Program-made: the position numbers and the translations under genes | The notes under the pieces: model-generated | Told to the model about the DNA's origin: nothing | Databases searched by the model: none | What the model saw: only the letters and a program-made list of their open reading frames with translations | Assembly: GCF_002563635.1 (NCBI RefSeq) | Contig: NZ_PDIZ01000001.1 | Span: 3,534,001 to 3,598,000 of the forward strand | Length of the DNA: 64,000 bases | Source of the DNA: Bacillus sp. es.036 | GTDB taxonomy: Bacteria; Bacillota; Bacilli; Bacillales; Guptibacillaceae | Direction of reading: 5' to 3' | Shown: one piece after another, positions 1 to 8,694 of the stretch | How positions within the stretch are numbered: position 1 is the stretch's first letter | Layout: each line of letters opens with the position of its first letter

Positions 1-1
1 T

Positions 2-190
2 AAAAAAGTTGATATTCCTCTCTATACCGTTTCACAAGAAACAGACTTTCGCTCTGAAGCTCTCGCATCTAGGATTGCACAGCTAAGTCTCGTTGATGCG
101 CTTTATGTAAATATTATGATTGCGAGAAAAGAAAAATCAAAGCACTCACTGCAACTTATGCGTGAAGCCATCTCTTCAAAGCGAATTTAA
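2..190 (+). CDS. MurR/RpiR-family transcriptional regulator, C-terminal fragment
   Basis: Only the last 62 codons are inside the window; the gene enters from the left edge and stops at 188-190. The fragment contains the segment SRIAQLSLVDALYVNI, which is typical of the last helices of the SIS (sugar isomerase) domain in RpiR/MurR regulators, where a phosphosugar controls DNA binding. The N-terminal helix-turn-helix is outside the window, so the family call rests on the SIS tail only. It is followed by a strong hairpin terminator, so it is the end of its transcription unit. The regulated sugar pathway cannot be inferred. Confidence 0.7.
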   Translation, partial: KKVDIPLYTVSQETDFRSEALASRIAQLSLVDALYVNIMIARKEKSKHSLQLMREAISSKRI

Positions 191-201
191 CTTAAACGAC
201 T

Positions 202-226
202 ACCGCCGATCCTGGCGGTTTTTTTA
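202..226 (+). terminator. Rho-independent terminator of the RpiR-type gene
   Basis: ACCGCC (202-207) pairs with GGCGGT (214-219) around a 6-nt loop and is followed by a run of seven T. It lies 12 bp after the stop codon. Confidence 0.85.
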
Positions 227-340
227 TTTGAATGTTCCTTACTTCCAATAAAATCAAAGCACATCGTAAGACAAATTAAGAATCGTCGTGCTAAACTGTA
301 AGGGTTAGAATTACAGTACGTGTACAAAAGGAGGAACACA

Positions 341-1459
341 ATGACTTCAAATCGAAAAATGCTACAAACTTATACGCTACCTTCCGGGGTAGAATTAAAG
401 AACCGTGTCATGCTTGCTCCAATGACCAATTTCTTATCAAATGATGACGGCACTGTATCCGCACAGGAACTTGCTTATTATGAAAAGCGCTCTGGCGGTG
501 TAGGTGCAGTTATTACCGCTTGTGCTTATGTGCTTCCGCACGGAAAAGGCTTCGCTGGTGAAATTGGAGCGAACCGCGATGAACAGGTTCCAGGTCTCAA
601 AAAATTAGCAGACACCATTCACTCTGAAGGGGCAAAAGCCATTCTACAAATCTTCCATGGCGGAAGAATGTGCCCTCCAGAGCTCGTTCCAGATGAAGAA
701 ATCCTTAGCGCAAGTGCTGTCCCAGCTGAGCGTGAAGGTTCGAAAACACCTCGTGCTATGACAGAAGATGAAATTCAAGAAACCATTCAAGCTTTCGGTG
801 AAGCAACGCGAAGAGCTATTGAAGCGGGGTTTGATGGAGTAGAACTTCATGGTGCAAATACGTACCTTCTCCAACAGTTCTTTTCTCCTCATTCAAACCG
901 AAGAGAAGATGCATGGGGTGGAAGCCTTGAAAATCGCATGAAATTCCCATTAGCTGTCTTAGAATCTGTCCAAGAAGCAATTAAAAAACACGCTAGTGGT
1001 GCTTTCGTTCTTGGTTATCGCATCTCACCTGAAGAACGTGAAAATCCTGGCATCACAATGGACGATACCCTTCAGCTTGTAGATGTGCTTGCCACACGCA
1101 ATCTGGATTATGTTCACGTTTCACTATCCGATTTCTATCAAGGTTCGATGCGTGAGGAAGACCCTACACCACGCATGGAAATGATCAAAGAACGAATCGG
1201 TCACATTGTTCCTGTCATCGGTGTCGGCTCTCTTCATACTCCAGATGAAGTAGAAAAAGCACTTGATACAGGCGTACCTCTCATTGCCCTTGGTCGCGAA
1301 ATGATCATGGAACCGAACTGGGTAGAGAAAGTCCAAAACGGAGACGAAGAAAACATTCGTGTAACGTTACGGAAAGATGCACAGCAAGAACTCGTTTTAC
1401 CTGATCCGCTTTGGAACGCGATATTTAGCGTACCTGGCTGGTTCCCAATCGAAGAATAA
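341..1459 (+). CDS. NADH-dependent flavin oxidoreductase (old yellow enzyme family, YqiG-like)
   Basis: Predicted soluble FMN enzyme of the OYE/TIM-barrel family, which reduces activated alkenes or similar electrophiles with NAD(P)H; 372 residues, normal for the family. Visible signatures are the N-terminal LKNRVMLAPMTNF strand, the FDGVELHGANTYLLQQFFSP segment carrying the catalytic/FMN region, NRREDAWGGSLENR, and the C-terminal phosphate-binding VIGVGS...ALGREMI. The ATG at 341 was chosen because AAAGGAGG lies 6-8 nt upstream; an in-frame GTG at 320 would overlap that ribosome-binding site. It is monocistronic, ending in a bidirectional terminator shared with the convergent DUF1330 gene. 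The physiological substrate is not deducible. Confidence 0.88.
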   Translation: MTSNRKMLQTYTLPSGVELKNRVMLAPMTNFLSNDDGTVSAQELAYYEKRSGGVGAVITACAYVLPHGKGFAGEIGANRDEQVPGLKKLADTIHSEGAKAILQIFHGGRMCPPELVPDEEILSASAVPAEREGSKTPRAMTEDEIQETIQAFGEATRRAIEAGFDGVELHGANTYLLQQFFSPHSNRREDAWGGSLENRMKFPLAVLESVQEAIKKHASGAFVLGYRISPEERENPGITMDDTLQLVDVLATRNLDYVHVSLSDFYQGSMREEDPTPRMEMIKERIGHIVPVIGVGSLHTPDEVEKALDTGVPLIALGREMIMEPNWVEKVQNGDEENIRVTLRKDAQQELVLPDPLWNAIFSVPGWFPIEE

Positions 1460-1462
1460 AAT

Positions 1463-1500
1463 GAAGAAAGCCCCCACATTTTTTTGCGGGGGCTTTCTTC
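1463..1500. terminator. Bidirectional terminator between the OYE gene and the DUF1330 gene
   Basis: A 13-bp perfect stem (1463-1475 with 1488-1500; GAAGAAAGCCCCC) with a T-rich loop. A and T tracts on both sides let it serve the two convergent genes. Confidence 0.85.
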
Positions 1501-1816
1501 ATTTCAATACAGGGCGCAGATTTTCTAGCTTTTCAAACAAATGCCAAACAAAATCATCGACACCAAGCTCACGATGTGGATGCAAATCTTCAAGATGAGG
1601 ATCATTCACGTAGTTGTAAATGCCCTCTTTCGACTCCCATTCAACAAGCATCATCACCTGCCTCGGCGCAATGTCCCCTTCTGGAGAGGAATCGAGCTTC
1701 CCAATAGCCACAACTTTTCCACCATATTGACGCAGCGGTTCTTCTGCCCTTCTAGCATATTCAGCATATTCTTCCCCGTCTTTTACATTAAATAGATTCA
1801 GTGCGTACAGTGCCAT
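1499..1816 (-). CDS. DUF1330-like dimeric alpha/beta-barrel protein
   Basis: 105-residue cytoplasmic protein of the ferredoxin-like dimeric alpha-beta barrel type, most like DUF1330: MALYALNLFNVKD at the start, a YAEYARRAEEPL helix and the APRQVMMLVEWES strand. Family members are small and mostly uncharacterised. ATG at 1816 is preceded by GGGAGGGAG at good spacing; an upstream start at 1831 would overlap that site. The start lies 29 bp inside the 3' end of the molybdopterin oxidoreductase gene, so the two are almost certainly co-transcribed and translationally coupled, suggesting an accessory role in the same reaction. That role is inference. Confidence 0.75.
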   Translation of the reverse strand: MALYALNLFNVKDGEEYAEYARRAEEPLRQYGGKVVAIGKLDSSPEGDIAPRQVMMLVEWESKEGIYNYVNDPHLEDLHPHRELGVDDFVWHLFEKLENLRPVLK

Positions 1817-4055
1817 GCTTCTCCCTCCCACTCTTTGTTTTACTAACTGTTATTGGAATCCCATTTAAAACGGCGGTTCCGGAGACAGCATCACGTCTTT
1901 TTTCATCGCTTAATAGATTGGTATTCACGCCTTTGTTATCCTTTGCTACCGCCATTTTCACACCGCTAAGACCATGCCCATAGCCGTGGGGAATACTTCC
2001 TACTCCAGGCATAATGTCGGTTGTTAGCTCCACAATAACTTCAAGACGCCCTACTTCTGATTCCACAACAGCGACATCGCCATCTTGAATCTTAAGCCTC
2101 TCACCGTCTGATGGGTTAAGCCATAATGTACACCGATCTTTTCCTTTCATAAGCACAGGTAAGTTATGCATCCAAGAATTATTTGACCGCAAATTTCTTC
2201 GACCAATTAGGAGCATATCGGATCTGTTCGTCTCCTTCTTAAGTCTTGTTACGTCATCTACAATCAATTTAGGAGCGAGCTCGATCTTTCCTGTATGTGT
2301 GAGAAGTACTTCTGGAATCCGTGATTTTAACGCTCCCAAATCAATGCCATGCGGGTTCTCTTCAAGCTTCTTTAGACTTAAACCATCCTGCTTTTTAAAA
2401 TGGTCTCCGTAAGGCCCTGAACGGAGCATATAATCTAGCATTCGCTCTGGACCTGTTCGTCCTTCTAATGCTTCCGATATGTCCTTTGGGTTGCGACCAT
2501 AAATTGGTGAGCGATCATTATTAATATCTTTTTTGATAAGATATTGTATCGATGCATCATCTAATTTGTTTACGGCATCTTGATCTGGTTCTTCCTCTCC
2601 AACTAATGCTGCAAGCTTAAGAAGAATTTCCCACTCATCAAGCTGACCTTCATTCTTTTCAAAAACACGTGGCGAGTAGTGAGAAATATTACGAACCGAA
2701 AGTTGATAAAAGGAAAGGTCATAATGTGAGCGTTCAAGGGGTGTTGGTGCCGGAAAGATGACGTTTGCGTTTCTGGTCGTTTCATTTAAATAACAGTCAA
2801 CACTTACCATAAAATCAAGATCTTCCATCGCACTTTGTAACCGCTTACTATTTGGCGTTGATAAAACAGGGTTACCCGCAACCGTGACGAATGCACGAAT
2901 TTGCCCTTCACCAGGGGTATCCATTTCTTCTGCAAGACACGCAACAGGAAGTTCACCTAGTACTTCAGGCATACGACTAACTCTGCTTCTAAAACGATCA
3001 AAACGATAGCCTTTCTTAGACGTTTTTCCACCGGCAGCAGGCGTTGTGAACATGACGCCGCCTTCACGATCCAAATTACCTGTCACGTAATTTATCACGT
3101 CAATTAACCAGCTATTTACTGTTCCGAATGCCTGTGTACATGTCCCCATTCGTCCATACACAGCAGCGCACGTGGCAGAAGAAATGTCTCTTGCGATCGT
3201 ACGAATCGTTTCTGCATCAAGCCCGCATGCGGCTGCCATTTTTTCAGGCGGGAAATCTTTTGCCAATTTTTTCACTTCCGAAAGGCCGTTTACATGCTGA
3301 GCAAGATGCGCTTCCTTCGTTAACTCCTCATCAAATAAGGTGTGAAGGATACTAAATAAGAAATACCCATCTGTGCCAGGTTTAATAAAATGATGGTCAT
3401 TCGCCAGTTTAGCGGTAGCTGTACGAACTGGATCGACAACAACCAGACGTCCTCCTCTGTCCTGTAAAGCTTTCAGTCTCCCACGCATGTTAGGTCCCGT
3501 CATTAAGCTTCCATTTGAAACGATCGGGTTCGCGCCAATAACTAGAAAATACTGTGTCCGATCAATATCTGGGATCGGTATGCTAAAGTCGCTTCCGTAC
3601 ATAAACTCTGCTGCTAACTGTTTGGGAATTTGGTCAACTGTGCTGGCAGAGTATTGATTACGGCTTCCAAGCGCACGAAGAAACAGAGGCAAATAGAGCA
3701 TGCCTGATAGGTTGTGCACATTTGGATTTCCAAGATAGACGCCTACAGCATCCCGCCCGTGCTTTTCAATCACACCCCGAAGGCCTTTCCTTACTTCCTT
3801 AAAAGCTTCTTCATAACTCACTGTAAACCATTCCGCCCCTTTTCGAATCATCGGCTCTCTTATCCGGTCTGGATCGTGATGCAATTCCTTTAAACTAAAC
3901 CCTTTTGGACATAAATACCCTTTGCTAAAAGGATCTTGCTTATCTCCTTCAATATGCGTAACTTCTCCATTAACGGTGTGGATTTCTAACCCACACGTCG
4001 CTTCGCAAAGTGGACAGGTACGATAGTGAACGTTCTCCTTAACCGAATCCATCAT
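1788..4055 (-). CDS. Molybdopterin-dependent oxidoreductase (FdhF/BisC-like, 4Fe-4S)
   Basis: Large catalytic subunit of about 755 residues in the DMSO-reductase superfamily. The N-terminus has CPLCEATCGL followed by YLCPKG, the cysteine pattern of the [4Fe-4S] cluster (Cx2Cx3C...C); the central region has GANPIVSNG and GRMGTCTQAFGTVNSW typical of bis-MGD binding; the C-terminal molybdopterin-dinucleotide domain contains NNSWMHNLP and HGYGHGLSG. No twin-arginine signal is seen, so a cytoplasmic enzyme is expected. Start is ATGATG at 4055/4052 behind TAAAGGAGG; 4052 has the better spacing. No electron-transfer partner is encoded next to it, only the DUF1330 gene. A formate-dehydrogenase-like or nitrate-assimilatory role is possible; substrate unknown. 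Confidence 0.85.
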   Translation of the reverse strand: MMDSVKENVHYRTCPLCEATCGLEIHTVNGEVTHIEGDKQDPFSKGYLCPKGFSLKELHHDPDRIREPMIRKGAEWFTVSYEEAFKEVRKGLRGVIEKHGRDAVGVYLGNPNVHNLSGMLYLPLFLRALGSRNQYSASTVDQIPKQLAAEFMYGSDFSIPIPDIDRTQYFLVIGANPIVSNGSLMTGPNMRGRLKALQDRGGRLVVVDPVRTATAKLANDHHFIKPGTDGYFLFSILHTLFDEELTKEAHLAQHVNGLSEVKKLAKDFPPEKMAAACGLDAETIRTIARDISSATCAAVYGRMGTCTQAFGTVNSWLIDVINYVTGNLDREGGVMFTTPAAGGKTSKKGYRFDRFRSRVSRMPEVLGELPVACLAEEMDTPGEGQIRAFVTVAGNPVLSTPNSKRLQSAMEDLDFMVSVDCYLNETTRNANVIFPAPTPLERSHYDLSFYQLSVRNISHYSPRVFEKNEGQLDEWEILLKLAALVGEEEPDQDAVNKLDDASIQYLIKKDINNDRSPIYGRNPKDISEALEGRTGPERMLDYMLRSGPYGDHFKKQDGLSLKKLEENPHGIDLGALKSRIPEVLLTHTGKIELAPKLIVDDVTRLKKETNRSDMLLIGRRNLRSNNSWMHNLPVLMKGKDRCTLWLNPSDGERLKIQDGDVAVVESEVGRLEVIVELTTDIMPGVGSIPHGYGHGLSGVKMAVAKDNKGVNTNLLSDEKRRDAVSGTAVLNGIPITVSKTKSGREKHGTVRTESI

Positions 4056-4080
4056 AGTAACCTCCTTTATTCGATTTAAA

Positions 4081-4100
4081 AATACCAACTGGTCAGTATT
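4081..4100. promoter_or_regulatory. Palindromic operator-like site upstream of the molybdopterin oxidoreductase
   Basis: AATACCAACTGGTCAGTATT is an imperfect 20-bp palindrome (14 of 20 positions symmetric), 26 bp upstream of the start. Its form resembles TetR-family operators with an ACTGACC-type half site. No TetR gene is nearby, so the cognate regulator is unknown. Confidence 0.5.
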
Positions 4101-4157
4101 TTAAGTTTACTGAAAATTCTATCATTATTCAAGAAAAAGAAAAATCCTGATTAGCAG

Positions 4158-4853
4158 CTATAGAATCCATTTTTTTCGTAATGCGTTTGCAACCGCTTCT
4201 GCACGATGGTTCGCATTTACCTTTCGAATCGCTGAACTCATATAATCTCGAGCTGTAAAATCACTTATATTAAGATGCTGAGCCATTCCTTTCGTACTAT
4301 AACCATCAGCAGCATATTGAAGCACTTCGGTTTCACGTTTACTTAAAGGACTAGGGATTGTTGGAGTTGTTGGGAGCAAGTAAGCGAGTGCGTGTTGAAA
4401 ATACATCATCACTTCTTCAATAAGACCTTGATGAATCGTCACTCCTTCTTCTCTCTCGTCAAGAAGGACACAACCAATTGCAATACGTTCAATGCTTAGA
4501 GGAATAATTAAAACAGATGTTAAATCGTACGCTTCGATGTATTCTTCGGGGAAAAGCTGGTGATGCTGATCCATCATTAAAAAAGCCGGTTTGTTCATAA
4601 GAAGGGCACGTTGAATAGGCGGTATCCGCCTTACGTCTTCACGAATAGCATTCATAGAGAAGACGCCATGGCGATCCACGCGAAGGATTCCTTCTCCTAT
4701 ACTAGTAAAGTAGGAAAAAGTGAACATGCTCGCACGCATGAATGGAAAATGAGCAAGGCACTGCTGAATCATGACTTCACAACGGTGGATTGGATCTTTG
4801 ATCGAAAGCATTCGATGAAAAGAGCGCACCCACGCTTCCTCATGCATCGACAT
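4158..4853 (-). CDS. GAF-like sensor with C-terminal LuxR-type HTH regulator
   Basis: 231-residue transcription regulator. Residues about 20-160 look like a GAF-type small-molecule sensor domain; residues about 168-231 form a LuxR/GerE helix-turn-helix (PLSKRETEVLQYAADGYSTKGMA... followed by TARDYMSSAIRKVNANHRAEAVA). There is no receiver domain, so activation is probably by ligand rather than phosphorylation. ATG at 4853 follows a G-rich ribosome-binding site (GGGGGGGAT). It lies between the molybdopterin oxidoreductase (same strand, downstream) and the divergent R2lox operon, with which it shares an intergenic region, so it is a good candidate activator of one or both. That assignment is inference from position. 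Confidence 0.8.
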   Translation of the reverse strand: MSMHEEAWVRSFHRMLSIKDPIHRCEVMIQQCLAHFPFMRASMFTFSYFTSIGEGILRVDRHGVFSMNAIREDVRRIPPIQRALLMNKPAFLMMDQHHQLFPEEYIEAYDLTSVLIIPLSIERIAIGCVLLDEREEGVTIHQGLIEEVMMYFQHALAYLLPTTPTIPSPLSKRETEVLQYAADGYSTKGMAQHLNISDFTARDYMSSAIRKVNANHRAEAVANALRKKWIL

Positions 4854-4885
4854 AATCCCCCCCTATCTTTTCAGGAATATAACCT

Positions 4886-4914
4886 TTGGACATCATTCGT
4901 TACACTAGTTATGT
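4886..4914 (+). promoter_or_regulatory. Sigma-A promoter of the R2lox-ALDH-ADH operon
   Basis: -35 TTGGAC (4886-4891), 17-bp spacer, -10 TTATGT (4909-4914). The ATG of the first gene is about 70 bp downstream. Confidence 0.55.
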
Positions 4915-4926
4915 AAGCGCTTTCTA
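4911..4926 (+). promoter_or_regulatory. Catabolite-responsive element (cre) over the R2lox operon promoter
   Basis: ATGTAAGCGCTTTCTA matches the CcpA consensus WTGNAARCGNWWWCAW at 15 of 16 positions. It overlaps the -10 and the predicted transcription start, a position expected to give carbon catabolite repression. Confidence 0.65.
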
Positions 4927-4984
4927 TGATCGTTCTTTTATTATAGAAGGTGCTCATTGAAATCGCAAGGAAAGGCGGTCTATT

Positions 4985-5877
4985 ATGCGAAAGGAAATGA
5001 TCACAACGAGTGTGCGTGGGCTTAACGAAGATTCACTACCATTTAGACTCTATCAAAAAGCTAAGAAATTTGGCGGATGGGACCCAAGGGATATCGATTT
5101 TACTCAAGATGTGAAAGACTGGCAGTTTCTTACCGGTGATCAGCAGGAAGAAATTCTAAGACTCGTATCTCAATTTCAAGCTGGTGAAGAAGCCGTAACG
5201 CTTGATCTTCTTCCTTTAATCATGGTGATCGCAAAAGAAGGAAGATTGGAAGAAGAGATGTATTTAACAACCTTTCTGTACGAAGAGGCCAAACATACGG
5301 AATTTTTTCGATTGTTTCTAAATGAGATTGGTCAGACTGGCGACCTTTCACGTTTTCACTCTGACACCTATCGCACCATTTTTTACTCGATCTTGCCGGA
5401 TGCGATGGAAAAGCTACAGCACGATCATTCACCTGAAGCATTAGCGGAAGCCTCTACCGTCTACAACATGTTTGTGGAAGGTGTTCTTGCTGAAACCGGC
5501 TATTTCTCTTTCTATGAATCTCTTGCAAAAGCAAATGTGATGCCAGGATTAATGAAAGGCATCGGTTTACTTAAACGAGATGAATCGCGTCATATTGGCT
5601 ACGGAACATTCTTGCTACAGCGACTGATCGCTGAACATCCCCACCTCTCTTTGACCTTGTTCAGAACAAAATGAATCAACTCGCTCCTCTTGCCGCACAG
5701 CTTACACAAGAAGGAATCGGAGGAAGAACACATAGTGCATTCGGAAATACGCTTGATGCGACTATGGCTTTTTCGATGAAACAACTTTCTGTTCGTATGG
5801 ATATTCTGGCACGTGCAAAAGGAAAAAGTATGAACGAGATTTATCGCACTACTGAATCAGATGTTGGCGTTCTTTAA
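4985..5877 (+). pseudogene. R2-like ligand-binding oxidase (R2lox), interrupted by a frameshift
   Basis: Ferritin-like Mn/Fe oxidase resembling ribonucleotide reductase R2. All six metal ligands are visible in the first frame: E68, E101, H104, E165, E200 and H203, plus V71 and Y160, the pair that forms the Val-Tyr ether crosslink in characterised R2lox proteins. The first frame ends at 5674 after 229 codons; the remaining about 68 codons continue in another frame to 5877 (MNQLAPLAAQ...). Removing one CT from the CTCTCT tract at 5645-5650 restores the expected PHLFDLVQNKMNQLAP junction, giving a protein of about 296 residues. ATG at 4985, RBS AAAGGCGG. It heads an operon with aldehyde and alcohol dehydrogenases. 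Either a true inactivating mutation or a sequencing error. Confidence 0.8.
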
Positions 5878-5895
5878 TGTAAAGGAGGAAAAAAG

Positions 5896-7425
5896 ATGTC
5901 AGTTAACGTAGAAATCAAATCATTTCCCCTCTTCATCAATGGCGAATGGACTCCCTCGAAAGGAGGAACGCTGTTTGATGTGACGAACCCTGCAACAGGC
6001 GATGTGATTGCGAAAGTAACAGGTGGTACAGCTGAAGATGTAGATCAAGCTGTTGAAGCTGCTACTCAAGCTTTTGAAAGGGAAGAATGGCGGGAGATGC
6101 CCCCGAAAGAGCGGTCTAAATTGTTGTATACCATCGCTCAGAAAATCATGGAAAACGGAGAAGAGCTTGTCGCGTTAGAAGCACTTTCATCAGGCGGCAC
6201 AGTAAGAAGGCTTGCTTCAAATGACATTATTCAAATGGTCGACCTTTTCCAAACGCTCGGCAAATTCGTGCTCGACTATACGTATTCAGAAACCCTTCCT
6301 TCTCCACCGTTCCCTGGCCCGGCCCATAACTTTATTTGGCGCGAACCAATTGGCGTATGTGCGGCCATTACGCCCTGGAACATGCCGATGCTGATTGCAA
6401 CCTGGAAGATCGCTCCAGCACTGGCAATGGGAAACACCATTGTCATTAAGCCTGCTAGCTACACGCCGCTTACTACGCTCCGCCTTGCTGAGATCATTTC
6501 AGAAGTCGTCCCTAAAGGCGTCATTAATGTTGTAACTGGTAGCGGAAAAAACGTTGGTGAACCTCTTGCAACTCATCCTAAAGTTGACAAAATCGCATTC
6601 ACTGGGTCCACAGAAGTAGGGCGGCACATTATGAGCCTCGCTTCTAGCACGGTTAAAAACACAACCCTCGAACTCGGCGGGAAATCACCTTCCATTATTC
6701 TTGAAGATGCTGACCTTTCACTCGCTCTTCCTGGTAGCCTATTCGGCGTTTTTCTTCACTCAGGTCAGCTCTGTGAAAGCGGAACAAGGTTGTTTGTCCC
6801 AGATAAATTATATGATTACGTCATTGATGGCCTTAAAGAACTTTCAGAAAAGCTTGTGCTTGGTAACCCGATTGACCCAGCAACGGATATGGGACCCGTG
6901 GTTTCTGCCACACAAAAAGAAGCCATTTTATCGTATATCGAGAAAGGAAAGCAGGAAGGTGCTCGTCTCATTTGCGGTGGTCATGAGGTAAACGTGAAAG
7001 GCTGTGAGAAAGGACATTTTATCGCTCCGACGATTTTTGCTGATGTGACAAACGACATGACCATTGCTCGAGAAGAAATTTTCGGACCCGTGCTATCCAT
7101 CATTCGCTATAGTGACGTAGATGATGCGATTCAGATGGCGAATGATACAATTTACGGCCTTGCAGCGGGGGTTTGGACATCTGATGTGAATAAAGCCTAT
7201 AAAGTTGTTCGCAAACTGCGTGCAGGCGTTGTTTGGATTAATGACTGGCATATGCTAAGGAATGATGCGCCATTTGGAGGATACAAGCAAAGCGGGATTG
7301 GTAGAGAAATGGGCAAGCATTGCCTTGATGCGTATACGCAGGTAAAACATGTGCATACGTCTATGGTTCCAGAAGCTGAGCGGAGATCGTGGTACAGTCT
7401 TCTCTTTTCAAATCAAACTAAATAA
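5896..7425 (+). CDS. NAD(P)-dependent aldehyde dehydrogenase
   Basis: 509-residue ALDH-superfamily enzyme that oxidises an aldehyde to a carboxylate with NAD(P)+. Visible motifs are the PWNMPMLIATWKIAPALAMG Rossmann segment, the FTGSTEVG cofactor loop, the general-base glutamate in LELGGKSP, the nucleophilic cysteine in GQLCESGTR and EIFGPVLSI near the C-terminus. ATG at 5896 has AAAGGAGG 8 nt upstream. It begins 18 bp after R2lox and ends 15 bp before an Fe-alcohol dehydrogenase, so the three genes form one operon; the pairing suggests stepwise oxidation of an alcohol to an acid. The carbon source is not identifiable. Confidence 0.92.
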   Translation: MSVNVEIKSFPLFINGEWTPSKGGTLFDVTNPATGDVIAKVTGGTAEDVDQAVEAATQAFEREEWREMPPKERSKLLYTIAQKIMENGEELVALEALSSGGTVRRLASNDIIQMVDLFQTLGKFVLDYTYSETLPSPPFPGPAHNFIWREPIGVCAAITPWNMPMLIATWKIAPALAMGNTIVIKPASYTPLTTLRLAEIISEVVPKGVINVVTGSGKNVGEPLATHPKVDKIAFTGSTEVGRHIMSLASSTVKNTTLELGGKSPSIILEDADLSLALPGSLFGVFLHSGQLCESGTRLFVPDKLYDYVIDGLKELSEKLVLGNPIDPATDMGPVVSATQKEAILSYIEKGKQEGARLICGGHEVNVKGCEKGHFIAPTIFADVTNDMTIAREEIFGPVLSIIRYSDVDDAIQMANDTIYGLAAGVWTSDVNKAYKVVRKLRAGVVWINDWHMLRNDAPFGGYKQSGIGREMGKHCLDAYTQVKHVHTSMVPEAERRSWYSLLFSNQTK

Positions 7426-7440
7426 AGGAGGGCGAAACGT

Positions 7441-8655
7441 ATGTCTTTAACCTATTCACAATATATGCTTCGAACCGCCATTCATAGTGGCGCCGGCACT
7501 CGCGCACTCGTTCCAGACCTTTTCAGAGGACTTGAAGCGAAGCGAGTGGTTCTCTTTAGTGACCGTGGGCTTGAGCAGGCAGGAGTTGTTGAAAAGATCA
7601 AAGAAATTTTTGAGCTAACACCACATGGGACAGGTCCAGAACTTGCAGGAGTTTATCTTGATATTCATCAGGATGCAGGTAGCAATGATGTGAACGCTGC
7701 ACTTAAATTTGCTAGAGAAGTAAGTGCAGATGGGCTCCTCGCTGTTGGTGGCGGAAGCGTAATGGACACCGTAAAAGGAGTTAAATATGCCCTTCATCAC
7801 GGCTTAACCGATATTAAAGAAGCGATCCCAGGCGGACTGCTTTATTTATCATGGCCAGAAGCGACCTACATGCCAATCCCTCATATTTCCATTCCGACGA
7901 CAGCTGGGACAGGATCCGAAGTATCGCCCATTGCCGTAATCTATAACGAAGAAATAAAGATGAAGACAAATATCATTCACCCTTTCATTAATGCGGACAT
8001 GGCCATTTTAGATCCCGAACTAACAACCGGTTTACCGGCTAAAATCACTGCATTTACTGGATTTGACGCCTTAACTCATGCCATTGAAGCGCTGGCCTCA
8101 CCAACTGCTACTGCTCTAACAGATGCGTATGCACTACAGTCGATACGCCTCATCGAATCCCATCTTCCCACCGCAGTGAAACATGGAGAAAATCTTCATG
8201 CGCGCATGGAAATGTTGCAGGCGAGCATGATGGGAATTACGGCATTTAGCTTTGCCCTTAATGCTATTCCCGTGCACAATTTCGCACATGCATACGGTGC
8301 CCTATTTCGTATTCCGCATGGACTCGCCAATGCTGTTTTCTTACCCGTTGTGATGGAAGTACTTCCAGATCTTTACCTTCCGAAAAGTAAAGAGCTTGCT
8401 GAAGCTCTGCATTTAGAGACATCTGGGAAAGAGAAACAGACGCTATTAACAGCGGTAATTGAAAAAATCCGAAACATGCAGCAGGACATTGGACTCCCTG
8501 CTAATTTTAAGGACTATTCAATTCCACCTGAAGCATTAGAGACAACTGTTGTCGCCGTTAAAATGGATCCAGCCGCTCTCAACTATCCGCTTCCTCCAGA
8601 ATTGATTAAAGCAGTTGGAGAACGAGTCATTCATGCTAAAAAAGTAACAGTATAA
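7441..8655 (+). CDS. Iron-containing alcohol dehydrogenase
   Basis: 404-residue group III Fe-dependent alcohol dehydrogenase. It has GGGSVMDTVKG (NAD binding), PTTAGTGSEVSPIAVI, and the metal-ligand region spread over FDALTHAIEALASP (family signature), NAIPVHNFAHAYGA and IPHGLANAVFLP, supplying the usual Asp and three His ligands. ATG at 7441 follows AAAGGAGGGCG. It is the last gene of the R2lox operon and ends in a strong terminator. With the upstream ALDH it probably interconverts an alcohol and its aldehyde; the direction and substrate are not shown by sequence. Confidence 0.9.
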   Translation: MSLTYSQYMLRTAIHSGAGTRALVPDLFRGLEAKRVVLFSDRGLEQAGVVEKIKEIFELTPHGTGPELAGVYLDIHQDAGSNDVNAALKFAREVSADGLLAVGGGSVMDTVKGVKYALHHGLTDIKEAIPGGLLYLSWPEATYMPIPHISIPTTAGTGSEVSPIAVIYNEEIKMKTNIIHPFINADMAILDPELTTGLPAKITAFTGFDALTHAIEALASPTATALTDAYALQSIRLIESHLPTAVKHGENLHARMEMLQASMMGITAFSFALNAIPVHNFAHAYGALFRIPHGLANAVFLPVVMEVLPDLYLPKSKELAEALHLETSGKEKQTLLTAVIEKIRNMQQDIGLPANFKDYSIPPEALETTVVAVKMDPAALNYPLPPELIKAVGERVIHAKKVTV

Positions 8656-8658
8656 GCA

Positions 8659-8694
8659 AAAGCACCGTGAGGGTTTCCCTCACGGTGCTTTTTT
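8659..8694. terminator. Terminator of the R2lox-ALDH-ADH operon
   Basis: Near-perfect stem AAGCACCGTGAGGG / CCCTCACGGTGCTT with a 3-nt loop and a T tract; it probably also serves the convergent gene that ends at 8693. Confidence 0.9.
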
